Made by a program: the position numbers and the translations under genes. A DNA stretch of 64,000 nucleotides, taken from positions 12,713,290-12,777,289 of the forward strand of contig CP034993.1 in the NCBI GenBank assembly GCA_004026145.2, written 5' to 3'. Shown here one piece after another: positions 23,463 through 35,700 of this stretch (position 1 is its first letter; every line of letters begins with the position of its first letter). This DNA is from Takifugu bimaculatus (taxonomy: Eukaryota > Chordata > Actinopteri > Tetraodontiformes > Tetraodontidae). Under the pieces are notes generated by a model. It was not told the DNA's origin, ran no database searches, and saw only the letters and a list, made by a program, of their open reading frames with translations.

Positions 23463-23468
23463 AATAAA
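23463..23468 (+). promoter_or_regulatory. Candidate polyadenylation signal of ccdc50
   Basis: AATAAA about 625 bp after the ccdc50 stop codon, followed by a T- and GT-rich stretch. A second AATAAA at 24490-24495 could serve a longer 3' UTR. Confidence 0.5.
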
Positions 23469-26400
23469 AGATGTAATCGGTAAATTTCTATGTGCATGTT
23501 TACTGAGAGTGCACAGCTCTGTACATGCATTTCAGATCTGCGCTCAAGCCACAAACGGGAAGCTGTTATCTAATTACCTGCAATCTGTCCCTTTTCTTCA
23601 AGCCTCATTTACAAACTATAACCGATCCATAGAAGCACCGGAGTAAAATGCATGTACATTGTTCGTCCGTGTTCGTGTTTGTGCTCGAGCATACAGCACA
23701 AATGTGGTGGGATCAGTCCTCTTTATTTAAATGCAATTGTTTTATTATTTTTTTTAATGCATTTGTTGCAAAGTTTTGTCAACACTTGTGTAAAATATGA
23801 TTTTCACTTCAGATATTTTATCCTATGTTCTAATAGAAAGGGAGCATTTTGGTTTTTATTTTCCTCATTTGGTCTTGTCCATACAGCCCAACGTTCCTGC
23901 AAGTCCTACCAGGGATCCAGTGAAGGCCAACATCAAGTCAGAAACCTGCTGGTGTTTTTGCTGTTTCTGGATCCATTTAATTGTATTCACATTGAATCCA
24001 AATTGATCAGGATAGTTCAGGTTTAACCACCAGAAATAATTAAGCTAAGGGAACATTTGACTTCTTCCATTCTTGCCCCGATCAATGTTGCCAAAATGAT
24101 CAATCGCTGTCCCTCCCTGTCCAGGCTGTATTGTATAAACATGTCTGTATCACTGAGGTCAAATTGATGTGTTTTGTGTTAATTGCTGGTGACAGAACGT
24201 GATTTGTGCCATATCTTTGTCCTATTATTTTTATTTGTTTCAGGGATTTCAAAGTGGCAGGGGTAGTGGCTGTAGCATCCACTGAGGTGATAATTTATTA
24301 CTGCAGAGCGCCGCCTGGTGGACAGTTGAAGGTAGTGTAAAAAGACTGACGTGGGACGTTGCCCATTAGGCATGCTGGAATCAAGTGCTGGTTACTTTGA
24401 ACATCAAATGTTTTATTTAATTCAAAACCTGTGTGCAGTCTTATGAATCGACACAATTGTTGGCATTGCTGTAACAGCTGTTTAAGTACAATAAATTAAA
24501 TTGCTTTTACATTCAACATGTCAGAGTACAATAATTAATACAAATTCTGATGTTTTAAAGGGGTTCCGACTTCAGTTCTTTCACAGGAAAAACCCATCTT
24601 AGTTGTTTCTTTATCATTTAATTGCTAGTACATAATTACTGTCACCCGACCACAAACGGTTTACCTGTACTACAGGTTTTTGCTTCCAATTTAGAAAAAC
24701 TACCCACAGCAGCAGAAGGCATTTACATGCTAAATTTAGCAGGTTGACCTGTTATACAAAAACACACATTTCCAGGGTTTTTTTTTTTCTTGCACCTACA
24801 AATAATTATTCTAATTGTGGCAATTACCACAAAACTGGCGGAGTAAGCCTGACTGGTTTATTCACATATCAAATACTGACCATTATTTTTAAGACATGAT
24901 CACTCTGTTCGCCTCGGTCATCGCCTAGTTAATGTCACGATGCGTTCAATGCTCGGCATATTTAATAAATCAAGCCCTACTCCGCAGTACAGAGTTACAC
25001 CCATAATCTGCTAACGGCAAAGTAGAGCTGGTTCACCGACATACCAAACATACTGATGCTCCGTCTGCATGTGGGAACACCGCTGCCATACCCTCAGTGG
25101 GATATGTCACAACCTGGAAGCCGCGCTGTTCCCCCACAAACCAGGAAGGCTTCGTGTTCTGATGCGTCGTCTGACCTTTTCAGTATTTCACCAATGAAAC
25201 CCAATGAAGCACATTCACCCTGAAAACTGCAGCAGGTCTTGAATTGGGCCTTCACGCACGGTTCCCTGCCTCTGAGCGCGGTCATGCATCACACGCACGA
25301 CCAGAAACAATGACTGAAACTTTGCGATCGAGTAAACTTCCAGGCAAAGTTTCCAGCTGAGCGTGGGACTGAAAGGTGCGAGGAAAAGGCGCCTGTGGAG
25401 AGAAAGGACACGTGAATATGGCAACCAAGTGCGCGTGGGCGTACAGGGCTCAGTGTTGGTGCAATACAAAAACAAGAGACGATCCTGCCGCAAACCCGTG
25501 CAAATATTTATTCCGGGTTGTCCTGGGACATCTGACGGCGATTTGGACTCTGCCTAAAAACGCAGATCAGCGACAACGCAAACAAAGACACCGCGGCGCA
25601 CTCGTGCCTCGCACTTTCCTGGTCCGAGCGTCTTATTGAGGATCGTTTGTCCCTCTGACCGGGCCGCTGTGCCAAACAGCTGCTTCTCCAGAGCGCCTGT
25701 CGCCCCGGTTCAGAGCTTTTGATCGTTGGGACGTTTTAGTAAACCTACAGAGCCTAAAAGGCCCCCTGGGCAGAATGGTCCCGATACACAACGCACGGCG
25801 GTTCGAGGCGGACTAACTGCGTCCCGAGTTGCTCAGAAATGCGCGCTGCGTTACGCACGGCTCTGTGCCGCGGCAGGTGTTTGCTCTGGAACACAACTGA
25901 GAACACTTAAACGACAACAAAGTCGCAGTGAGGGAGGGCGCGTACCTGCAGGTAAATGGACTCACCTGTGTGATCCGCCGGCCTGTGGCTGCTGCGTTCA
26001 CGGCACCGTGTGAAAAATGACTGTGACGACTGTTGTTCCGCGTCTACCTGGCAGGTAAAGGTGTCTATCACCTGAAACACGCCGTGTTGAGACACGAAGG
26101 CACACCCACTTATGAGAGAGCGAGAGAGGGCGGAGGCGGGTGATCGACACACGTCAGGATTTATGTTCCTCTTTGCATTGTTACTGTCGATAAAAGCTCC
26201 GGCCACTTTTAAATAAGAAAGAAAAAAATGTAAAAATACCCGCCTGTCTTTCCCGCCCCCTTTTTCCTACCCGGAGAGCATCAAGAAAAACCAGTAGAAG
26301 TGGGAAAACTAAATCATCTGATTACGAACCGAACGACCCCCCCGGGTCTATTTGATGCGTAAAAACGCTGATCTCAGTTTCTTTAATAACGCGCTCATGA

Positions 26401-28439
26401 CACGATTAATTGTTTCAGGAACCCCGCCTTAAATCCCGCACTGACACTGTTGTGTTAGCGGTGACACACCTTCCACCCCCCCCTCGACACCCGTCTGGCC
26501 AATGCGCTGAACCAACCGGTGGAGTTTAACCGCATTTAAAGGTCGAGGCATTCGCCTCCCTGCGCGTCAGGGCTGAGGACGAGGCGGATAAAATGGAGAC
26601 CTTCTGGGGAGTGTTCACCGTACTTTGAATTCTGAATTGCAGCCAAAAGCAAACACTGTCAATGTGAGCCATAAGAAGGGAGCGGGCCGTTTGGCCCCGG
26701 GCGGCTGTCACCTGGGCCCGGTACAGGAATGACACCAGACTGGTTGAGCAGTACCAACTCGGCCCATTAGCGCAGGGAGTCAACCTTGTATCTGTGCCAA
26801 TCCGCAGGTGTTGTGTTTCAGCTTGCACCAGCAGATCGAGAGCTTTTATTTTAGGAAGCCGATTAAAAGACACATTTGAAATCGGATGATGCAGCCCGCG
26901 CGGGGAAACCAACTGCAACAATGGCTGTTAATTACAGGTTTCACCGGGGTTCGATCCTGGGTTTAAGGCCACAGTTGATGGTTGTTGGCACAAGCACATG
27001 GAAGACAGTCGTGCATTTCAGAGAAGGGGGTGCATTCATTCGTGCGTGATGATTCATTGTCTCACGAACGACATCGAATAACTTTGGTTTGATACAACTA
27101 ACTGGTTTGAAGTTGCGTTGAGGCGCAACCCAGGACACGAGATCCAACCCATAAATACCAGGAACTTCATAATCCTGGCTCCATTAAAAAGCAAAAACAC
27201 ATCTTATATCACCCTTTTTAAAAGTCCATTTAGCATTCCAAATACACATTTTTGTGTAGTGATTGAGAGTTTATGGTTTTATTTGTAGCTCTGAGACATG
27301 CAGGCCTTTGATTTCTGTTGTTAAATGTTCGATTTTTAATTACCTAGGCTTCACAAGACTATTTCTGAAGTAAATAGTGCCAAATTATGCACAGTAAGTG
27401 AAGAAAAAGGCCAAATGAGATGGCAGCTTTGAACAAATTAATATTTTCCAGCCTTGTTTATGCAGCGGTGCCAGTTTGCACGAACCAAACAAACTAAAAC
27501 AATTATTCACAATCATGGTTACAATCTTGTTTAACTCCTCTCAGAGCCTTCATGTAATCCCTGCATGGAGAACTGCTTTTCCTGCCTGTTCATCCATTCA
27601 GCCCTTGCAGACACAGTCGCGCATGACATTAAACCTAAACCTTTCGACTCTTCTAATGGACAGTTGATTGGAGACAGGTGTAATATTTAAACTGAACCAT
27701 TCAGTCAATGGTTCTCGTTGGTGCTTTACCAGAAAAGGCCGCTGGGTGGTGCTCGTCTCCCCATCATCGTGCTGCATTTGGGCCCAGGAATCACGCACAA
27801 ACATTCACAGGAGAAGCAGCAAATATCGTAACAATCGTTGTGCTTCTAAATGTGTAAAAGGAAACCATTATACTAACATGAAACCAGGGAGCCGCTGTAT
27901 TCTGGTGCTGTTCTCTGTAAATACAAAATGAATGAGCACAGAGTTGAGACACAAACACATGAAACCACTCGGACAGTTGACACTACTGAACAACAACTGA
28001 AGGAAAACCTCATCTTACCAGTTTTTATTTTGACAGAGTATCCTGCCCCCCCACACACACACACACACAAAACAGCCAGCCGTTTTCCTGCAATCAGGAC
28101 TTTTCCTGACACTGGGATGGTTCCTTCCTTTCACACATGCCTTCATTTTACTCAAAATAATGTGTTTATTTTAGCTTGTTGTTACAGCTGCTGCTTTCCG
28201 TGCAGTGGGCTTGGATGTATGGATGTATGGGACAACTGAATACCAAAGAAAATGTATTCTTCTGTTTCCTGAAATTTACTTTATGCATTTCAATTTATAC
28301 ACAAATGCAATAAAGGAAACAAGAGAAGAACCTCTAAAGTCAAAGTTTAAGTCAGAAATAAGCCCGGAGAAGTAATCAAATAACTGCTCATCATTTTCGT
28401 CTGCCAAAGCACAAGAAATAGGGGACTGAGGGTCTATAC

Positions 28440-28811
28440 CAGGGGTCGGCAACCCAAAATGTTGAAAGAGCCATATTGGACCAAAAAAACAAGAAACAAA
28501 TCTGTCTGGAGCCGCAAAAAATGAAAAGCCTTATATAGGGTTTATAAGAGAATGACGCACCACGTGGCCACTCTGCTGTACGATGGCGCTTTAAGTTTAA
28601 CTTCCATTATAATGAGATGTTGAAATTAAATATTTATTATACACATTTATACAGCATTGAAAAACTTTAAGAATGATTGTCACGTTATTCCTCCTACAGA
28701 AATTATATTAAAACAATTTCCATTTTCATATTTTTAAAAAGCTCCAGGGAGCCACTAGGGCGGCGCTAAAGAGCCGCATGTGGCTCCAGAGCCGCGGGTT
28801 GCCGACCCCTG
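28440..28811. mobile_element. Non-autonomous hAT-type MITE, 372 bp
   Basis: Perfect 16-bp terminal inverted repeats (CAGGGGTCGGCAACCC and its complement) flanked by an exact 8-bp target-site duplication, GTCTATAC (28432-28439 and 28812-28819). An 8-bp duplication and CAGGGG ends are hallmarks of the hAT superfamily. There is no transposase ORF. Internal text such as 'agagccgcatgtggctcc' is typical of the family. Confidence 0.93.
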
Positions 28812-29457
28812 GTCTATACAATCTCATACACACACTCTGCAGTTAGCAGAGATACTCACTAGCATTTTACACAGGGATACATTTAATTTTTAATAATCAC
28901 AATTGAAAGGGTGAAATCGTGTTTACAGTGAGAGGCTTCATCGACACACCTTAGCTCATGCAGGATAAATGAAAAGTCTGACCTAAAATAAACTTATGAG
29001 GCGTGTCCTTAGTTGAGCATTATTCTAATCAGTCGATCTACTTGTTTGTCCATAGAAAACAGACTGAATGGATTCATTGTAATGCTAAAGGGGTAGTTAC
29101 AGTGAGAAAGAGATACTTGCCAACAATTGTGATACAATGCCAACAATTGTGTGCACAGTAACAGCTTATTTATTCTAATTAAGTTTGTGGCTGCAATACC
29201 CACACCCGCCCCCAGGTGGCGACCCGTTTTATTAAAGTGGCGGTAAAGTCTCGCGCTGAGTGAGACAACAGAGACTTCCTGCTGATAAACCCCTCATTCA
29301 ACCAGCCCGTCTTATTTGTGTGTGTGCGCGCGTGTGTTTGTGTGTGTGCGTGTGGGGGGGCTGGGGTTAATGATGAGTTCCAATGCAAGAAGAACACACA
29401 AAGAAAAAGTCCGCTTCTCACATGAATCGAAGGTAATTTAGAGTGTTAGGTGAGAAG

Positions 29458-29464
29458 TGTGTGT

Positions 29465-29495
<31 letters not shown>

Positions 29496-29499
29496 GGGG
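29458..29499. repeat. (GT)n followed by poly-G
   Basis: GT units running into about 21 G, roughly 300 bp upstream of the p3h2 start codon, at the edge of the CpG-dense promoter region. Confidence 0.85.
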
Positions 29500-29789
29500 T
29501 CCCCGACGGCCCCCTGCAGCTCCCCGCTCGGCTGTTCTGAGGAGCAGGAGCGCGATTGTTTTCTGCCCATTCATGACTCCGAGGGGCGGAGTTACCGGAG
29601 TCAGACGGGGGTCATAACAAAATGTGTGTCCCCCGTCTGGAGCGGCATCATTTCCGCCCAGCTCCGGTGCCGTCTTCAACATCCACCCAGGAGTCTTTAA
29701 ATGGACTCCACGCCGAGGCTCAGCTGATACCGCCGTGACTGACAGCCGCCTTCCTCTCCGCCCGTCGCTCCCCACAACCGAAGCGGAGG

Positions 29790-32700
29790 ATGGAAGGAAA
29801 CTTCTCGCCGGCTCGTCTCCTCTCCAAAGTCCTGCTCGCAGCCCTGTTGACGACCTGCGTCGCTTTCCTGGAGCCGTTCGACCTCTTGTACGAGAACGCG
29901 GTGCAGGCGTTCTACGACAGCGACTACGACAATGTGGTGCGGTTCATGGAGGGAGCGCTGCGCAGCCACCGGGAGGTGCGCAGCACCCGGATACGGTGCC
30001 GGCTGAGGTGCCAGGACCAGCATCAGCTCGGACAGGTCTTCTCGGAGTCGCGTTTCTTCGATGCGGTCATCCGGAGAGCGGCGTGCATGGGCGCGTGCGT
30101 GGAGAAGAAGCTGGGCTCGCAGTCCGTGCACAAAGTCAGCGAGGACGTCGTGCAGGATTTCAACCGGAGGATCCCCTACAACTACCTGCAGCTGGCTTAT
30201 CAGAAGGTGAGGGGGGGGGGGGGGGGGCAGCAGGTGAACTATGCAGGTAACTGTCACGAGACAAACAGGTCCCCGGGAGCCTGCTGATTTACTCTCCACC
30301 CGAGAGTCAACACTAATTACAGCGCCTTTAATCGTGCATACTCAGAAAACCAGATTTGTTATTGGAAGAGGTGATCGGGTGTGACTGAGGAGCGTTATGC
30401 TGCAGGTGATGTTTGCGTGCGTGCGTGCGTGTCTTCTCCCTCATTACGTTTACCTGCCCCGCTATGGATGGAGCTGTTGGCTGTGCCCCGTACCTGCAGA
30501 TGCTGACCCTAGAGAAGCTTCACAGCCAGATGCCTCACTTCCTGGCCAGAGGTTCTGGTGCCCCCTCCCTCAACCTCACCCTGTAGGGGGGGTCTCCATG
30601 GAGCTGAAGGAACTGACCTTCAGTAACGTCAGACTTCTCCTGTGTTTGTCTTTGCGTCAGCAGAGGGAAGAAGCGCACGCTCAGGTCTAGACACGAGCGC
30701 GGACGTCTTCGGAGCCGCTCACCTTGCTGCGAGAGCGTGACTCAGCCCTTTGAAAGCGTGTTCTGTCTGGAGGGGGGGGGCAGCAGAGCAGAAGTTCCCC
30801 CTGTGTGCTAACATGTTGATGTAGTTATGAACTGAGCTCATGGCAGCGCATCAAGGCGCACTCAAGCTCGCCACAGGTGTGGAGGGGCGAGGAGAACGTG
30901 GGATCGCCCCCCCGTCTGCGTGAGTGTGTCCCCGCACGTGTCTGCGCTGGGGTACCTGCTGGTGTTTATGAAAACAAATAAAATTCCTGCTGTATTTAAC
31001 ATTCCGCCATGACACCACCTCTGACATAAAGCTGCCATTGGCCCGTCAGGCGAGGCTCTACAGGCATGAACTGTTCTCCTTGACGGGGGCCGCACGTCCA
31101 CAGCTCGGCCCTCATTTGGCCCCGCCAAATATTTTCCGGTCGCGGTCTGTTTGCTTTTCTAAAAAAAGCGCGGCGCGCCACCTCGGGTGGGTATTAAAAG
31201 GAGGCTTCTGTGGGGGCACCTGGGCGGGGCCCTCGCATCGGCAGCGAGCCGCGACGCTGGCAACCATCAAAGTCTGCTGAGCCGCCCTGGCTGGAGGGGG
31301 CAGCAGGAAAATACCAGACCAGTGGCCATTCCGAGCTGTGGCGATGGGGGGGTGAGTGCGATGCCCCCTCGCCGTTTCGGCGGCGCCATCTGAGCTAACG
31401 GGAGCGGCTGCTTCTCCTTGATGTGTTTTGGGAATGGGTGGGCTTTTTTTAGGGGGGTGCACACCAATAACCCTCCTCCCTTTTCTCATTATGAAGATTG
31501 ATCTGACAGGAGGTCGGGGCGTAATGGCGCAAGCCCCCTCTGGAATGTCGGAAGTTTCAATCCGCCGCCGCGGACGTGACCGCTGGATGGTGGAGCGCCG
31601 GCCTCCTCGAATGTTTGCGTTTGCCGCACGTGGGGGAGTAAATCTTTGCCACGCCGGCGGCGCCGTTGTGTTGACGTTTCGCCCTGTTTTCCCCCTGTCC
31701 TGATTACCTTACATGCTCGCATACCTGCCACGTCGCCGCGCCTCCTCCTGGCTCCGAGGAGCTAGCGTGCGGCGCCGTGCTTCGCCCAGTTGGTGCTTGT
31801 GGCGATCGGCGGTGCCAGAATCTTCTGCATGACTGGACTTGAGCAGATAACCAACCACAGGAATGTGGAAGCACACTGAGGCCCTGCTCACTAACATTGT
31901 CCTCGCCCTCATTAATGATTAAAAGGCAGCAGGAGGGGGAGGAGGCCGGTTCAGGATCAGCAGGAAGGAGACCGTGGCAGGTCGCGGCACCGGGTCCGGT
32001 TTTGTCTCGAAGGCCTTGTGCCGAAACGCGGCGACCAGCAGAACTTGACGAACTGAGCCGAATCTGACACTCCTGAGGAAAAAAATCCCATTTTCTTCCC
32101 TCCTTTTACGTTCACCCTGACGTACTCTTGGTTCCTAAAGAATGCAGCATCCCCTGTCACAAAAGGGAGGATTTGGACCTAAAGTTCTTTGTCTGGACCC
32201 AACCAGCTGGTTGTTGCCATGACATTCAGTGTGTGCATGCGCGCTGTAAAACCGTGTGTGTCTTCCTGGTGTGTGTCATTAGACTCTGAAACTCCTGGGT
32301 GTTTGAATGCAAACCTCCTGGCTGCGATGGGGGGAAAAAGATGTTGCCAGGCATCTGCTCGGACTCGCGGCCGATGTGAACAGTTCCTTGGCTGCTGCAG
32401 AGGTTCTCGTCTTAGTTTTGCTGTGGAATTTTCGTCAGTGCTGGCCGCAGGATTGAATATTTACACAAAGTGGATCTTCACACCTGAAAATAATGGTCCT
32501 TAGCCCGCATTATACCACTTTATGGAACTCCAAATAAGATTTTAATTCCAGGGTTGGCTTCTGACGACTTTAAAATAAACAGGGCTCAAGAAAAAAAAAC
32601 AGTTTTGACATGTTCCACTGTGCCAAAATTCTATCCTGAGGAGGAATTTAAAACATTCAAGAGGGAATTTAGGAAGAAATCAAGCTTCAAGGACATCCTG

Positions 32701-35700
32701 TGGGTAAAAAAGGAACGTTTCATCATGAATGCTCAACATCAGGGTCTGATTTTGATGAAGAATTCTCTCTGAAACATGCTAAGCTTTGCGGTTTGTCGCC
32801 GTTTGTATTTATTCTCCACAGTGTCACTTGGAACAGTTGACTAACCCCATTAAATTGTCGTCCCCAGGCCCTGTTAGTCAGTGGTGTGTGTCCTCAGTTC
32901 CTGAAGCCTGCGGTATTCCTCAGAAGTGATAATGATTCAGATTTGGTGGGCAGCTTGTCTGCCTCTTTGACCCCACAGCTGTTTCCTCTAAAATTCCATT
33001 AGCGTTGTGGATTGTTTACGCAGGCCCACTCTGCTGTCATCGGCCTGCGGGGCCCGTGGTGGCTCCGGAGTAACATCATATCACATATCAAAACACGCTG
33101 CATCAAAAAGGGCTCGGGCACGGCGAGAACATTCTTCACGCGTGGCTTGAAGGTCTTCTACAAACAGTCCGGGACAGATTTTCTCAATTTTTGCCTGATG
33201 AAAAGAGTCCAGTTCCACCGATGTGCTGCACATCAACAAGCCTGACAGCTGGGACAGAGAACGAGGCTCCGGCCTGTGCAGGAGGAGACACTCCCCTCCC
33301 CCCCACCCCCCCCCCATGCGCAGGAGTAATTCATGTCGGAGGCTTGGAGAGAATTTCCAGCCGTCATCCCCCGCCTGGCTCTGACCTGCATATCTTTGTC
33401 GTTACATTTCAGCCAGTGAGGTTATTCCCCACAGGCAGCCAAGTGGCGTTCCGGCTCACTCAAACAGTGGCGTTTAACCCGACCTTACGGCCAGCGCTGA
33501 CCTGGCAGTGCCTCTGCATCTGCTTCTGGTCTCTCTGGCTAATAACGGTGCCTGGCGGCAGCGAGTCCTTCTCGGAGCAGGGCTGAGTGCCAGGAATTCG
33601 TCCGCGTGTCGATCTGCTGAGTCCTGCAGTTCTTAAGGAACATAAATTTAAAACGTGCTCTGCTCTCTGTTCAGCGTGAGGTCAGGCCTCCAGATTCAGC
33701 ATATGTTGAAACAGAATAGACAAAACCCTCTGGTCAGAAAAGCAGCCCGTTGTGTTCAGGGTCCTGGCCCAGACTGTCCCATCTGAGTGTCTGCAGCCTG
33801 GTCCTTCAATTCAATTAAGTCACTCACCGTTTTTTTAAATAGTGTCTTTAACTATGATGATCGTCTGGGCGCTGTACAGAAACCCAGAGCCCGATCCGCT
33901 AACAGCATAAAAAACAGCCACTTCAGTTTAGCTGGAAGAAACCTGGAGCGGGACCAGGCTCATTCCTGGGGACGCCCCCGCTGATGACCGGACAGTTAAC
34001 GGGGGAGGACAAAGGGAGATAAGAGGCATCGTACACACAAATCCACACGTACTCAGGCAGCCATTGCTGTCTTCACGGGCCAACGTGTCAGAGGCCGGCG
34101 CTTTGTTACCCTTCTAGAGGAACCACAGCACAACGTTCTCTCAGATTTATGCCAGTACTCACGGGAGCTCTGTCCATAACCGTCACTGTAAGACTGAGAA
34201 CTGCTGAAATGATGAGCGGACAAAATGAAACAAACGCCAGGAAATTGGGGGGTTCGCCCTGGGTGATCCAGGGTGAGCGGCTCACGCTGGTGAAGTGGCG
34301 GCAACGGTATAATGGTCAAAAAGGCGTGTCCTTCAAATGCTTGCGCTGACGATCCTCTGGAAAGAATTTCGGGTCATTTTATAGGGCCCGATCAGACCTG
34401 CGTGCGTCCCTGAAGACTGACGTCAGCCTACAGCGCGTGTAGTTTACGCTCGCCTCTCTTTGCCAGTCGAGCAACTGAGAATCTGGAACATTTGGAAATG
34501 GAGTGCGCGTAAAGCATCCCGAGGATTGTGACGTCGCCCGGGGAGACAGAAGAATGTAAACTGCTCTTGGACCCGGCGAGGAGGCGATGTTTCACCCCGC
34601 TGGCACACGCGCTCAATAAAGGAGGAAGCCTCACAGAAGTAATCGTATAATAGGTTCAGACAGGACCGCAAAACAATATAGGTCTCTTCTAGTGGTTCTG
34701 ACAAACATTACAACGCTGCCAGTGGTTTGTTATTGAGAAAGATTATGGGGTGTCACGTCTGTTTTCTATAACTCTGTGGCGAGCGTTCAAAAATGTATTG
34801 TTTTTGTTCTGGAAGCTTGAGTGTTCCCCCCTTTTTGGTTCCTGTTTACGCTTGATTCAGGTCATGCTGATATTTATGAGGTTTCAGAAGGAAAGGAATG
34901 ATGAATGTGCGTCTCAGTTCAAGCAAATGTCCCCGGCAATGGAAGCTCTTGTCTTGCATTGATGCTTCTATCTAAATCAGGGGTGGGCAAACATTTTGAT
35001 TCGTGGGCCACAATGGGTTCTAACATTTGACAAAGGGGCCGGACCAGGAGCAGATGGATGGATGGAGTGCTTTGGTAACCTCACCTCATTGGAGAAAAAA
35101 TACACATCTTGGGATATGGAGAAAACATGTGCTTTAATTTCAAATGAAAATGAAGAGAAGCATTACAACAAAATATCTGACTTTGGAATGAGTCTTAAAA
35201 CACTTAAAATCAAATGAATAAAATGTGCCTTTTTTAAAAAAAATTAATAACCATTTCTATTTTAAAGCACTGAAAGTTCTGTTATCCTTCAGGATATCAC
35301 CATCACTCTCCTCCTGACTGTCTTTTTTCTAGTGGGAAAACACCACAATTGCAGTGAAAATTTAACATTAACAAGGTTTATTCATTGAATTTTTCAAGTT
35401 TGGCGGGCCGGATTAAAACGTTTAACGGGCCGCGTGTGGCCCCCGGGCCTTAGTTTGCCCATGCCTGATCTAAATGAAGGACTGCTCACATCTCCACATT
35501 GTTGTTTCCCATTTAAATGACCCATATCTGATTTTACTCTCCGGATCTGGTTCTGTAAATCACATCAGAACTGTGTGATTCAGACCTGATTGGCTTTGAT
35601 TATGAGGCAGTGGCCCATCAAAACCTCTTGGCTCTAAAGAATTGCGCTCAATAGTTGCTTTTTAATTGATATTTTGGGGAAAGAAGACCACTAAAAAGGA

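Larger units (their letters stand above)
22838..29789. other. Intergenic ccdc50-p3h2
   Basis: About 7 kb. The first 0.6 kb is probably ccdc50 3' UTR. In the rest no ORF has recognisable content. The segment 25000-26600 is more GC- and CpG-rich but shows no gene. One intact hAT MITE lies at 28440-28811. The last 200 bp before the p3h2 start is CpG-dense and probably its promoter. In human, claudin and IL1RAP genes lie between these two genes; I see none here. Confidence 0.55.

Noticed and set aside
26526..26921. A 131-codon minus-strand ORF between ccdc50 and p3h2
   Set aside because: No recognisable content and no supporting splice or promoter features. The length is possible by chance in GC-richer sequence.
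26940..26975. tRNA-like B box (ggttcgatcc)
   Set aside because: The T-stem does not pair properly and there is no A box or acceptor stem at the right distance.
29697..30299. A 200-codon minus-strand ORF over p3h2 exon 1
   Set aside because: Antisense to a GC-rich conserved exon, with proline and histidine runs from the poly-G tract. No family resemblance.
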